A DNA stretch of 64,000 bases, from assembly GCF_026559675.1 (NCBI RefSeq), contig NZ_CP092891.1, positions 248,001 through 312,000 of the forward strand, given 5' to 3'. Position 1 is the stretch's first letter, and every line of letters starts with the position of its first letter. A program made the position numbers and the translations under genes. The DNA is from Microbacterium oxydans. GTDB taxonomy: Bacteria; Actinomycetota; Actinomycetes; Actinomycetales; Microbacteriaceae. The notes under the pieces are model-generated. The model worked only from the letters and a program-made list of their open reading frames with translations. It had not been told where the DNA came from and did no database searches. This document shows positions 41,150 to 55,236 of the stretch, one piece after another.

Positions 41150-42193
41150 ATGCAACGACGCACCCACTTCCGCCGCACCGCTGCGACGGCCGCCGCTCTG
41201 CTCGCCACTCTCGGCCTTCTCGCCGCCTGCACGGCCCCGGACTCCTCCACCTCGCCCGGATCGACGTCGGGAAGCGGCGACGGTGACACCCGCATCGCCT
41301 TCGTGTCGCAGGTCGAGGGCATCCCCTACTTCTCCGGGTTCAAGGCCGGCGCCGAGAAGGCCGCGGAGGAGTTCGGCGTCTCGTACACGCAGTCCGGCCC
41401 CGCCAAGGCCGACTCCGCCGAACAGAAGCGCATCGTGGACGGACTGGTCGCCCAGGGTTACGACGGCATCGCGATCTCTCCCCTCGACCCCACCTCGATG
41501 GACGGCTCGATCTCCGCCGCATCCTCCGCCGGCCTCGCCGTGATCACCTCGGATGCCGACGCCCCGAACAGCAAGCGCAGTGTGTTCGTCTCCCAGGCGA
41601 GCGATGAGGAACTCGGCCAGACGGCCATGGATCAGATCGCCGATCAGGCCGGCGGCAAGGGCCAGTATGCGATCGTCTCGGGAGCCGCGGATGTCGCGAC
41701 CTTCAACTCCTGGTCGCAGGCGGCCGTCGACCGCCAGGAGTCCGAGTACCCCGACATGGAGCTCGTGGGCGGCATCCGCCACACCGCCGACAGCGCCGAA
41801 GCCCTGCGCGAGGCCCAGGATCTGCTGACCGCCTACCCCGACCTCGCCGGCATCATCGCCGTCCCCTCCACCGCGGTTCCGGGTGTCGCTCAGGCCGTGC
41901 AGAACGCGGGCAAGGCGGGCGACGTGGCCGTGACCGGCTTCGGCAGCCCCAAGACCGTCGCCCCCTTCATCAAGTCCGGCGTCATGAAGTCCAGCGTCCT
42001 CTGGAACGTCGAAGACCTCGGCTACCTGACCGTCTGGGCACTCACGCAGGTCATCGACGGCAAGGAGTTCGCCGCCGAGAACGACGTCCCTGGACTCGAC
42101 GAGCCGGTTCGCTACGACGAAGCCACCCAGACCCTGCTGCTCGGCCAGCCCACCGTGTTCACCAAGGAGAATGTCGATGACTTCGACTTCTGA
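41150..42193 (+). CDS. Sugar ABC transporter substrate-binding lipoprotein, RbsB type
   Basis: A 347-residue secreted lipoprotein. Signal peptide with lipobox LAAC (residues 24-27), then a Ser/Gly linker and a periplasmic-binding-protein type I fold (RIAFVSQVEGIPYFSGFKAG, DGIAISPLDPTSM, VAVTGFGSPKTVAPF). It binds a sugar or nucleoside outside the membrane and feeds the two permeases. Its 3' end overlaps the ATPase gene by 23 bases. First gene of the operon under the GntR promoter. Confidence 0.92.
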   Translation: MQRRTHFRRTAATAAALLATLGLLAACTAPDSSTSPGSTSGSGDGDTRIAFVSQVEGIPYFSGFKAGAEKAAEEFGVSYTQSGPAKADSAEQKRIVDGLVAQGYDGIAISPLDPTSMDGSISAASSAGLAVITSDADAPNSKRSVFVSQASDEELGQTAMDQIADQAGGKGQYAIVSGAADVATFNSWSQAAVDRQESEYPDMELVGGIRHTADSAEALREAQDLLTAYPDLAGIIAVPSTAVPGVAQAVQNAGKAGDVAVTGFGSPKTVAPFIKSGVMKSSVLWNVEDLGYLTVWALTQVIDGKEFAAENDVPGLDEPVRYDEATQTLLLGQPTVFTKENVDDFDF

Positions 42194-43712
42194 CCCGTCC
42201 CCGCTCCTCGCGGTCGGCGGCCTCTCGAAGAGGTTCGGCGCGGTCGTCGCGCTGGAAGACGTCTCCCTCGAGGTCCGTCGCGCGGAACGCCTCGCCATCA
42301 TGGGCGAGAACGGCGCCGGCAAGTCCACCCTCATGAAACTCCTCGCCGGGGTGTACAGCCCCGACGAGGGGACCATGACCCTCGACGGCGAGACGTACGC
42401 CCCCGCCGACCCGCACGCCGCCCTCGCCCTCGGCGTCTCGACCGTCTACCAGGAGCCCGCGTTCTTCGCCCACCTCTCGGTCATCGAGAACCTCTTCATG
42501 GGCAACCTGCCCCGCACCCGGCTCGGCTCGGTCGACGCGGGAGCCATGCGCCGCGAGGCCACCGCGCTGCTCCGTCGGCTCAACCTCCCCGAGAAGCTCC
42601 TCGACCGGAAGATGGGGGAGCTGTCGCTCGGCGAGCAGCAGCAGGTGCTCATCGCGCGGGCGGTCCGGGTCGACGCGCGCATCCTCATCCTCGACGAGCC
42701 GACCTCGATCCTCACCCGTGCGGAGTCGGAGCGCCTCTTCGACATCGTCGACACCCTGATCGCCGCGGGCACGTCCGTCGTCTCGATCACCCACCGCTTC
42801 GACGAGCTCGAGCGCCTGGGCGACCGGTTCATCGTGCTCCGCGACGGCCGGTACGTCGGCGAGACCGACGACCCCGCCCAGGAGCCCCTCCTGAAGATGA
42901 TGGGCGGACGCTCGGGTGCGGCCCTGGCCCCGCTCGCCGCCGAGGAGCGCCCGCCCCTTCCCGAGGGCACCGCCCCCACGCTGACCGTCGATGCGCTGAC
43001 GGTCGACGGGCAGTTCGAGGACATCTCCTTCGAGGTGTTCCCGGGCCGCATCACGGGTCTGTACGGACTCGTCGGCGCCGGCCGCAGCGAGGTCGCCCTC
43101 ACGATCTTCGGCGCGACCGGGGTCACCTCCGGAGCGATGACCCTCGGTGGGCGACCCTTCACCCCGCGGAGCACCCGCGACGCGCTGAACCACGGCGTCG
43201 CCTACGTGCCGGAAGACCGCAAGACCCAGGGCGTCTTCCCGTTCATGAACGTCACCGAGAACCTCACGGCGTCCACGCACGAGAAGATCACCACCACCGG
43301 CGTCATCCGCGTCGCCAAGGAGCAGGGGTTCGTCTCCTCCTGGATCTCGAAGTTCTCCATCAAGACCGCGACAAGCCGCGCCGGCATCCTCACCCTGTCC
43401 GGCGGCAACCAGCAGAAGACGCTCCTCGCGCGGGCCGTCGCCACCGAGCCGAAGCTGCTCATCCTCGACGAACCCACCCGCGGCATCGACGTCGCCACCA
43501 AGGCCGAGATCCACCGGGACATCCGAGAGCTCGCGGCGACAGGAGTGGCCGTGCTCGTCATCAGCAGCGAGCTGCCCGAGCTGATCGCCCTGTCCGACCA
43601 CGTCCACGTCCTGAGAGAGGGGCACATGACCTCCTCGTTCACCCGCGAGCAGGCGACAGAGGATGCCGTGCTCCGCGCCGCCGTCGGAGCGGGGGTGAGC
43701 GCAGGTGGCTGA
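42171..43712 (+). CDS. Sugar ABC transporter ATPase, RbsA type (two ABC domains)
   Basis: A 513-residue protein with two ABC cassettes. First: GENGAGKST (Walker A, about residues 46-54), LSLGEQQQVLIARAV (signature), LILDEPTSIL (Walker B). Second: a variant Walker A GLVGAGRSEVA, LSGGNQQKTLLARAV, LLILDEPTRGIDV. This tandem form is typical of RbsA-type importers. It drives uptake by the two permeases. Alternative start ATG at 42177. The overlap with the upstream gene implies coupled translation. Confidence 0.95.
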   Translation: MSMTSTSDPSPLLAVGGLSKRFGAVVALEDVSLEVRRAERLAIMGENGAGKSTLMKLLAGVYSPDEGTMTLDGETYAPADPHAALALGVSTVYQEPAFFAHLSVIENLFMGNLPRTRLGSVDAGAMRREATALLRRLNLPEKLLDRKMGELSLGEQQQVLIARAVRVDARILILDEPTSILTRAESERLFDIVDTLIAAGTSVVSITHRFDELERLGDRFIVLRDGRYVGETDDPAQEPLLKMMGGRSGAALAPLAAEERPPLPEGTAPTLTVDALTVDGQFEDISFEVFPGRITGLYGLVGAGRSEVALTIFGATGVTSGAMTLGGRPFTPRSTRDALNHGVAYVPEDRKTQGVFPFMNVTENLTASTHEKITTTGVIRVAKEQGFVSSWISKFSIKTATSRAGILTLSGGNQQKTLLARAVATEPKLLILDEPTRGIDVATKAEIHRDIRELAATGVAVLVISSELPELIALSDHVHVLREGHMTSSFTREQATEDAVLRAAVGAGVSAGG

Positions 43713-44670
43713 CTCCCGAACCCTCCGGCGCGTCCAGCTCGCGCTGCTCCCGGTGCTCCTCGTCGTCGAGTTCATCGTCTTCTCGCTGCTGTCTCCGCGC
43801 TTCTTCACGCCGGAGAACCTCGCGAACATCGCCTACAACTCCGCCGACCTCGCCCTGGTCGCCGCCGGTGTCACGCTCGTCGTGATCCTGGGAGGCATCG
43901 ACGTCTCGACCGGCTTCGCCGTCGGCATCGTCGCCTGGACCGTCGCGAAACTGAGCGGCGCAGGCCTCCCCGCCTTCGTGGTGGTCTTCGCGGCCCTCGT
44001 CGTGGGGGCGATCCTCGGCGCGATCAACGGCAGCCTCGTCACCTTCGGCAAGGTGCCGCCGATCATCGCGACTCTCGGCACGGCGGCCATCTTCCAGACC
44101 GCGCTCTTCGCGCTCTGGAACAGCAACGACCTGTTCGCCAGCCCCGTCGCACCGATCTTCTCGGGCGAGCGCGTGCTGGGCGTCCCGATGGTCGTCGGCC
44201 TCGTGATCGTCGTCTACGCCTTCCTCGCCTGGTTCATGCACAAGCGCCCCTCTGGCCGTGAGCTGTATGCGACCGGCTCCAACCCCGAGGCCGCCCGCCT
44301 CGCGGGCATCCGGGTCCGCAGACTCACGTTCCTGAGCTACCTCACGATCGGCGTGCTCGTCGGACTCGCGGGCCTGATCTACGTCGGCCGCGTCGGCGTG
44401 GTGCAGGCCTCGAGCGGCAACGAGCTGACGCTCCTCGCCATCGCCGCGGTCGTCGTCGGCGGCACCTCGATCCTCGGCGGCGAAGGATCCTTCCTCCGCA
44501 CGCTCGGGGGACTGGTCTTCATCGTCGTCCTGCAGAACGGCATCGTCCTCGCCGGCGTCCCGCCGCTCTGGAACGGACTCATGGTCGGCACCACGATCAT
44601 CCTCGCCGTGGCCATCGACGTCCTCGCGGCCCGCAAGGCCAACCGCCCCCTCCTGAGAGGTCTCGCATGA
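43705..44670 (+). CDS. Sugar ABC transporter permease, RbsC type (first)
   Basis: A 321-residue permease from GTG 43705, overlapping the ATPase gene by 8 bases. About 8-10 hydrophobic segments with the RbsC-type motif NPEAARLAGIRVRRLTFLSY at 186-205 region and GGTSILGGEGSFLRTLGG. It forms a heterodimeric channel with the second permease. The next gene overlaps by 4 bases. Confidence 0.93.
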   Translation: MADSRTLRRVQLALLPVLLVVEFIVFSLLSPRFFTPENLANIAYNSADLALVAAGVTLVVILGGIDVSTGFAVGIVAWTVAKLSGAGLPAFVVVFAALVVGAILGAINGSLVTFGKVPPIIATLGTAAIFQTALFALWNSNDLFASPVAPIFSGERVLGVPMVVGLVIVVYAFLAWFMHKRPSGRELYATGSNPEAARLAGIRVRRLTFLSYLTIGVLVGLAGLIYVGRVGVVQASSGNELTLLAIAAVVVGGTSILGGEGSFLRTLGGLVFIVVLQNGIVLAGVPPLWNGLMVGTTIILAVAIDVLAARKANRPLLRGLA

Positions 44671-45635
44671 ACCGCGTGATGAGGTCCGTTCCGTGGAGTG
44701 ACCGCCGCGTCTCGCTGGCGCTGCTCATCGTGATCGCCGTCGTCGTGATGAGTCTGCTGTCGCCGTACTTCCTGCGCCCCGACAACCTGCTCTCCATGAC
44801 GCAGTACGGCGCCGTGCTCGGGCTGCTCGCCCTGGGACAGAGCATCGTGATCCTCGGCGGAGGTGGCGGCATCGATCTCTCGGTCGGCTCGACCATGAGC
44901 CTGTCGGGTGTGGTCTTCGGACTGCTGGCGGTGAACGTCGGGCTCGACCCCTGGGTCGCCGCCCTCGGCGCGATCGCCGCCGGAGCGGTGCTGGGCGGTG
45001 TGAATGCGGCGCTCATCACTCTGCTGCGCATCCCGCCGCTGATCGCGACGATCGCCACCCTCTACCTGTTCGCCTCCGCGGCGCTGGTGCTCACGAACGG
45101 CATCGACATCAACGGCTTCGACCGCTCCGGCTTCGCGTTCCTCGGGCAGAGCAAGATCGCCGGATTCCCGACGCAGGTCATCCTGGTGCTCCTGCCCGCC
45201 TACGTGATCGCGGCGATCATCCTGTCCCGGACCCCCACGGGGCGCCGGATCTACGAGACCGGGAACAACGCGCAGGCCGCTCTGCTCACGGGAGTGAACG
45301 TGCGGGCGACGCGAGCGGGTCTCTACATCACCTCCGGAGCGCTCGCCGGCCTCGCCGCTGTCGTCAACGCCTCGTGGCTGCTGAACGCCAAGGCCGCGGC
45401 GGGCGCAGGCATGGAGCTGCAGTCGATCACCATCGCGGTCCTCGGCGGCATCGTCATCACCGGCGGGATCGGTCGGGTGTCGGGCACGCTGCTGGGCCTC
45501 GTGCTGGTCGTGATCCTGAACTCGGGACTGCAGCTGGCCGGCGTGAGCAACACCTGGCAGATCGGACTGCTCGGCGCGGTTCTCATCGTCAGCGTCCTGA
45601 TCGACACCCTGCGAGTACGGAGGCAGCGCACATGA
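44667..45635 (+). CDS. Sugar ABC transporter permease, RbsC type (second)
   Basis: A 322-residue permease starting at ATG 44667, overlapping the first (ATGA). Same family: GGGGGIDLSVGSTMSLSGVV, NNAQAALLTGVNVRATRAGL, GGIVITGGIGRVSGTLLGLV. Its last base overlaps the kinase start (ATGA). Two different permeases imply a heterodimeric importer, common in AraH/RbsC-like systems of actinobacteria. Confidence 0.93.
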   Translation: MNRVMRSVPWSDRRVSLALLIVIAVVVMSLLSPYFLRPDNLLSMTQYGAVLGLLALGQSIVILGGGGGIDLSVGSTMSLSGVVFGLLAVNVGLDPWVAALGAIAAGAVLGGVNAALITLLRIPPLIATIATLYLFASAALVLTNGIDINGFDRSGFAFLGQSKIAGFPTQVILVLLPAYVIAAIILSRTPTGRRIYETGNNAQAALLTGVNVRATRAGLYITSGALAGLAAVVNASWLLNAKAAAGAGMELQSITIAVLGGIVITGGIGRVSGTLLGLVLVVILNSGLQLAGVSNTWQIGLLGAVLIVSVLIDTLRVRRQRT

Positions 45636-46630
45636 GCGAGCTCAGCATCCTCGTCCCCTCGACACCGGCGCGCGGCGATCGGCCGATCGACCTGCTCGTC
45701 GTCGGAGACACCGGCATCGACCTCATGGTCGACGTCGATGCCCTCCCCGGCCGCGACGCGAAGTCCATCGGACAGAGCCTCGGCATCCACCCCGGAGGTA
45801 TGGGCGCGAACTTCGCCGTCGCCGCCGGGCTCGCCGAACCCCTGCTGCGGGTCTCGCTGTTCTCCCGTGTCGGCGACGACCCCTTCGGCATCGGATGCAT
45901 CCGCGCCCTTGCCAGCGCCGGCATCGCGACCGACCACGTCGAGGTGATGCCCGACGAGCTCACCTGGTGGTGCGCCGTCGCGGTCGCGGCCGATGGGGAG
46001 AAGAGTCTCCTCGGAGGACGCACGCCCGCCTCGCTGCCGGATGCCTCCCGCGTCGGATCGGATGTGCTGTCGGCCACCCGGTGGCTGCACGTGCTCGCCG
46101 ACGTTCCGGGGTCGGACGAGCTCATCCGCCGTGCGCGCGCCGCAGGGGCCGGAACCAGTGTCGACGTGGAAGGCAGCTTCGTCGCCGAGGATCCGGACCG
46201 GGCCCGAGCCCTCATCGCCCTGGCGGATCTCGCCATCGTGAACACCGGCGCCGCGCAGACGCTCACCGCGACCACGGATGACGAGGCGGCGCTCGCCGCC
46301 CTGTTGCACGACACCGCGCACCGCGTCGTCGTGCTCACGCGGGGAGCCGGGGGATCGATGCTCGGCGCATCGGACGGGGAAGGCGCTGTCGAGGTGTGGT
46401 CCCAGTCGAGCGTCGACGTCCCCCGCGTCGTCGACACCACCGGAGCGGGCGATGCCTTCGCCGGCACCGTGGTCGCCGCACTGCTCGCCGGGCGCGGGGT
46501 CGACCACGCGCTCACTGCCGCAGCCGCACACGCGGCCCGCACCATCCGGCACCTCGGTTCCCGCTCCGGCGGGTTACCCGGCTGGCCGCATGCCCATGAC
46601 TCACAAGAAAGAGGAGAGATCCATGACTGA
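45632..46630 (+). CDS. PfkB family carbohydrate/nucleoside kinase
   Basis: A 332-residue ribokinase-fold kinase. Substrate-side glycine motif HPGGMGANFAVAAGLAE near residue 55, and the ATP/anion-hole motif DTTGAGDAFAGTVVAA with catalytic Asp near residue 275. It phosphorylates the imported or released sugar, most simply ribose or a nucleoside-derived sugar given the neighbouring ADP-ribosylglycohydrolase. Coupled to the second permease and the downstream gene. Confidence 0.92.
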   Translation: MSELSILVPSTPARGDRPIDLLVVGDTGIDLMVDVDALPGRDAKSIGQSLGIHPGGMGANFAVAAGLAEPLLRVSLFSRVGDDPFGIGCIRALASAGIATDHVEVMPDELTWWCAVAVAADGEKSLLGGRTPASLPDASRVGSDVLSATRWLHVLADVPGSDELIRRARAAGAGTSVDVEGSFVAEDPDRARALIALADLAIVNTGAAQTLTATTDDEAALAALLHDTAHRVVVLTRGAGGSMLGASDGEGAVEVWSQSSVDVPRVVDTTGAGDAFAGTVVAALLAGRGVDHALTAAAAHAARTIRHLGSRSGGLPGWPHAHDSQERGEIHD

Positions 46631-47693
46631 ACCGACCGCCACGACCCCGCAGACCGACCCGACGAGGTTCACGCGCCTCGAGGACAAGATCCTCGGATCG
46701 CTCGCGACGGCGGTGATCGGCGACGCCCTCGGCGCACCGACCGAGACACGGAGCATCTCGCAGATCCGTGCGCTGTTCGACGGCCCGGTGACCGAGTTCC
46801 ACAAGCCGCTGCCCGACTCCCCCTACTCCAAGGGGCGTCACGCCGCGCAGATCACGGACGACAGCAGCCAGCTGCTCATGCTCGCCGAGGTGTTCATCCG
46901 CACCGGCACCGCCATCACCTCGCGGGACGTGGCGGACATGATCCTCGAGTGGTCGACGAACACCGACTACTTCCCGCACTTCGCCGGGCCCACGACCCGT
47001 CGCGCCGTCGCCGCGCTCAAGGAAGGGGCAGACCCCGAGACGATCGGCGCGGCCGGTGACGAGGCGACGACGGGCGCGAGCAACGGCGCCGCGATGCGCG
47101 CCGGTGCGGCGGGGCTCGCCCACCCGGGTGACGTGAACGGAGCGGTGCAGGCCGCGCTGATCACGGCCCGCCCGAGCCACTTCACCTCCGTCGGCGTTGC
47201 CGGTGCTGCGGCCGTGGCGGGTGCGGTCGCCGCCGCCCTCGTCGACGACGCGACGGTGACCGACGTCGTGGATGCCTTCCTCTGGGCGGCGCTGGAAGGC
47301 GAGCGGCTCGGGCGCGAGCTCGGACGCGAGGTCCCGGCCCCCAGTGTCTACGAGCGAGCCAAGCGTGCTGCCGAGATCGCCATCGTGGAGCGCGACCAGG
47401 ACCGTCTCGTCACGCGCATCGCTGCCGAGATCGGCACGGGCCTGCCGGCGGCGGAAGCGGTTCCCGCCGCGCTCGGGTTCTTCGTCGCCGCTGCGGGCGA
47501 CCCCTGGCTCACGGTGCAGGCTGCCGCGAACGGAGGCGACGACACCGACACGGTCGCGTGCATGGCCGGCTCGATCGCCGGGGCGTTCTCGGGCTTCGCT
47601 GCGGTGCCGCGCGACAAGTATGCACAGGTCCTGGAAGCCAACCCGATCGACATCGCCGACGTGGCGAAGCGGCTGTACGAGACCGTTCGCTGA
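46623..47693 (+). CDS. ADP-ribosylglycohydrolase family protein
   Basis: A 356-residue enzyme of the DraG/ARH fold. Metal-binding signatures are complete: GDALGAPTE near residue 40, TDDSSQLLMLAE, SNGAAMRAGAAGLAH and GGDDTDTVACMAGSIAGAFSG. Family members hydrolyse N- or O-glycosidic bonds of ADP-ribose, and some act on nucleosides or other ribosyl compounds. Being the last gene in a sugar-import operon next to a PfkB kinase suggests it cleaves an imported ribosyl compound. Start overlaps the kinase end. Confidence 0.92.
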   Translation: MTEPTATTPQTDPTRFTRLEDKILGSLATAVIGDALGAPTETRSISQIRALFDGPVTEFHKPLPDSPYSKGRHAAQITDDSSQLLMLAEVFIRTGTAITSRDVADMILEWSTNTDYFPHFAGPTTRRAVAALKEGADPETIGAAGDEATTGASNGAAMRAGAAGLAHPGDVNGAVQAALITARPSHFTSVGVAGAAAVAGAVAAALVDDATVTDVVDAFLWAALEGERLGRELGREVPAPSVYERAKRAAEIAIVERDQDRLVTRIAAEIGTGLPAAEAVPAALGFFVAAAGDPWLTVQAAANGGDDTDTVACMAGSIAGAFSGFAAVPRDKYAQVLEANPIDIADVAKRLYETVR

Positions 47694-47708
47694 CGGAAGC
47701 GCGCGTGG

Positions 47709-47733
47709 GCCCGAGGCGTGATTCGCCTCGGGC
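47709..47733 (+). terminator. Terminator of the ribosyl-type operon
   Basis: GCCCGAGGCG at 47709-47718 pairs perfectly with CGCCTCGGGC at 47724-47733 around TGATT, followed by TTAT. Confidence 0.85.
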
Positions 47734-47946
47734 TTATGCGCCTGTGGGGATGGATATGCCGTCCCGCATCTGGGTGAGCCGACGTGCAATGTGCCTGGTC
47801 ACTCCCGGACCGGCATCCGCTATCGTCTGGATGAATGAATGTTCAATGACGAACGGCGTCACGGTGGGGATACGCCTCCCCGCCGGGATCTCCTCCCACG
47901 CAGTGGCGATTCGTGAAGCCGTCCGTCGATATCTGCAGGGGGAAGC

Positions 47947-48522
47947 ATGGCCGGATCGGACGAACGCGAGAATCGCGCTGAAGCACGTGCGACCGGCGAG
48001 GCTGCGGCGGCAGGTACAGCGCTGGAGGAGACGTTGCCGCCGCTCCCCAGCGCATCGAGGCGCCGCATCGGGCTGGGTGTCGCCATCGCAGCGGGGGTCA
48101 TCGCGGTGGGCCTCGGCGCGTGGGCTGCGATCGCGGCGCTGCAGACTTCGCCGCTGGAGAGGGCGGCGGATGCGTGCGGGGGAACGAAGCCCCTGAGCGT
48201 CAGCGAGGTGGACTACGGAGATGTGGAAGGCGCCGAAGGAGGACCGACGCTCGACGAGCTGTTCGAGGGTGCCGTCACCATCGCCGACGACGGCAAGACC
48301 CTGACCCTGCAGACCAGCTCGCTCGAGGTTGATCGCCGTGGCGTGACCGCGCTCGTCTTGGACTGTGTGTATGAGGAGCTCGACGTACCCGAGCGGGTGA
48401 CGGAGAGCATCGCCGACACACGGGCGGTCGACGGCCGACAGTCCGACGGGTGGGGCGACTTCGCCATCGAGTGGAGCTTCGGCCATGACACCGGCACCAA
48501 CGTGGTGATCACCCAGCGCTGA
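47947..48522 (+). CDS. Membrane-anchored extracellular protein of unknown function
   Basis: A 191-residue protein. CAGGGGGAAGC precedes the ATG at 47947. A charged, low-complexity N-terminus (about 45 residues) precedes one membrane helix (IGLGVAIAAGVIAVGLGAWA), so the C-terminal 120 residues probably face outside. That part has two Cys (DACGGTK, LDCVYEEL) and acidic segments. Not recognised. The 253 bases before it hold the terminator and no gene. Confidence 0.65.
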   Translation: MAGSDERENRAEARATGEAAAAGTALEETLPPLPSASRRRIGLGVAIAAGVIAVGLGAWAAIAALQTSPLERAADACGGTKPLSVSEVDYGDVEGAEGGPTLDELFEGAVTIADDGKTLTLQTSSLEVDRRGVTALVLDCVYEELDVPERVTESIADTRAVDGRQSDGWGDFAIEWSFGHDTGTNVVITQR

Positions 48523-48743
48523 AATCGGGGGCCAGAGGTGCGACACGCCCGGCGGTCAGCCCTGATTTGCCCGATCCCCGGGATCCGCGTAACTTATTAC
48601 TTGTTCGCCCCAAACGGTTGAGCGGAGGTCCTCGGACCGGCTCCCGTCAAGCAGCAAACACCTCCCGAATCCCAGACACTCACTGAGTGAACAGGATGAA
48701 GGTGCTGATCCGTTCCCACGGTCAGGCCGAGAAAAACTCGGAC

Positions 48744-48771
48744 TTGACAACGGAAACGAGATCGGTAAGAT
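48744..48771 (+). promoter_or_regulatory. rRNA operon promoter
   Basis: TTGACA at 48744-48749 and TAAGAT at 48766-48771, 16 bases apart, upstream of the 16S gene. A leader with TTGAGAACTCAACAGCGTGC at 48830-48849, the boxA-like region, follows. No gene is credible in 48523-49023. Confidence 0.8.
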
Positions 48772-49023
48772 AGAGAAGTTGCCCTTCGGGCCTGGCTGTG
48801 ATGGCTGGGTCGTGGGAGCATCCGATCCTTGAGAACTCAACAGCGTGCACTTGTCAAATGCCAAATTATCCTCGTCTAGCTTCGGCTAGGTGAGAATTCC
48901 TTTGGATCAAAGACCAACCTCCTTTGGGGGTTGGCAACGGATGAAGTCAGCAATGAATTTGTCTCTTTGGTCAGCATCAAACTCGCTGCGTCACCGTTTT
49001 CCCGGTGTCGTATGCATTTCTTT

Positions 49024-54062
<5,039 letters not shown>

Positions 54063-54168
54063 ACACCGTTTGTTGGTGCTACGCGTCCACTGAGTGGTTC
54101 TCGATGTACGGTCGAGAACCGCATAACAACAATGACTTTGTTATGTGTTTGATTGAAACATCAATAGT

Positions 54169-54287
54169 GTTTCGGCGGCCATAGCGTGAGGGAAACGCCC
54201 GGTTACATTCCGAACCCGGAAGCTAAGCCTCACAGCGCCGATGGTACTGCAGGGGGGACCCTGTGGGAGAGTAGGACACCGCCGGAC
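54169..54287 (+). rRNA. rrf: 5S ribosomal RNA
   Basis: About 119 bases beginning GTTTCGGCGGCCATAGCGTG and containing the conserved CCGAACCCGGAAGCTAAGCC. It ends near CGCCGGACT. The 106-base gap from 23S holds a processing stem. Boundaries approximate. Confidence 0.95.
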
Positions 54288-54298
54288 TCCTTTTAGAC

Positions 54299-54330
54299 AA
54301 GAAAGCCACCCAATGCTGGGTGGCTTTCTT
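54299..54330. terminator. rrn operon terminator 1
   Basis: AAGAAAGCCACCCA at 54299-54312 pairs perfectly with TGGGTGGCTTTCTT at 54317-54330 around ATGC. Confidence 0.95.
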
Positions 54331-54351
54331 GCGTTGTGCTCGAGAAGAGCA

Positions 54352-54382
54352 AGAAGAGCCATCCCTCGCGGGGTGGCTCTTC
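54352..54382. terminator. rrn operon terminator 2 / IclR-gene terminator
   Basis: AGAAGAGCCATCCC pairs with GGGTGGCTCTTCT (one bulge) around TCGCG. Tandem hairpins are usual after rrn operons, and this one can also end the convergent iclR-type gene. Confidence 0.85.
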
Positions 54383-54410
54383 TGCGTTAACACGACCGCG
54401 GCCGCACGAT

Positions 54411-55184
54411 TCAGCGCTTCAAGCGCGCCTCGAGCATCGCCGCGCACTCCTGCACAGCTGCAGCGATCAGCTCCTCATCCAGATCCCCACGGCCCCACGT
54501 CACCGCCACCGCAGCAACCGGCCACCCGGCAGCGTCGAGAACCGCGGCGCCCACGCTGCGCAGGCCATCCGCGATCTCGCTGTTCTCCGTCGCATATCCT
54601 CGCGTCCGCACATCCTGGAGCAGCTCACGCAATTCGCGTGGCGTCCGGGGGCCGAGTCCCGTGCGATCGGGGAACGCGGACACATCCGGATAGAGCGCCC
54701 GCACCTGCTCCCGGGGGAGCGCGGCCAGCATCGCCCGTCCCGAGGCCGTCAGGTGCGCGGGAAGCCGCACGCCCACATCCGTCACCAGCGCCGGCCTCCG
54801 AGGTGCACGTTCCTCGACGATGTACAGCACGTCCCCACCGCTCATCACCGCGAGGTGCGCGCTCTCCCCCAACCGGTCCGAGAGCGCCGCCACTAGAGGG
54901 CGGCCCCTTCGCGCCAGGGGCTGCTGGCGTGTGTACCCACCGGCGAGCTCGAAGGCAGAGGTGCCGAGTCCCCAGCGTCTCTCCTCGCGCAGGTGAAGGA
55001 CGAAGCCGTGAGCGGCCAGCGTCGTGAGCAGGTGATAGACCGTGGACCGCGGGAGCTCGAGCTCGCGCGCGATCGCCGACGCCGCCACGGGCGCGGGCCG
55101 CCCGGCGAGGTAGCTCAGGATGCGCAGGGTGTTCTCCGCGGCAGGGACCTGAGAGCTCTCGCGCTTGTCTGGGATCACAGACAC
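54411..55184 (-). CDS. IclR family transcriptional regulator of the hut genes
   Basis: A 257-residue regulator from GTG 55184 (GTG 55178 is an alternative; no good ribosome site). N-terminal winged helix (ENTLRILSYLAGRPAPVAAS, ELELPRSTVYHLLTTLAAHG) and C-terminal IclR sensor (ARRGRPLVAALSDRLGESAH, LPAHLTASGRAMLAALP, YATENSEIADGLRSVGAAV). It is divergent from hutH with a 52-base gap, so it probably controls hutHUI, with urocanate or histidine as a likely ligand by analogy. Confidence 0.88.
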   Translation of the reverse strand: MSVIPDKRESSQVPAAENTLRILSYLAGRPAPVAASAIARELELPRSTVYHLLTTLAAHGFVLHLREERRWGLGTSAFELAGGYTRQQPLARRGRPLVAALSDRLGESAHLAVMSGGDVLYIVEERAPRRPALVTDVGVRLPAHLTASGRAMLAALPREQVRALYPDVSAFPDRTGLGPRTPRELRELLQDVRTRGYATENSEIADGLRSVGAAVLDAAGWPVAAVAVTWGRGDLDEELIAAAVQECAAMLEARLKR

Positions 55185-55236
55185 ATCATCGCACGAACGG
55201 GTGTCCGTGATGAGACGTCGGGTGTGGAATCGAACC

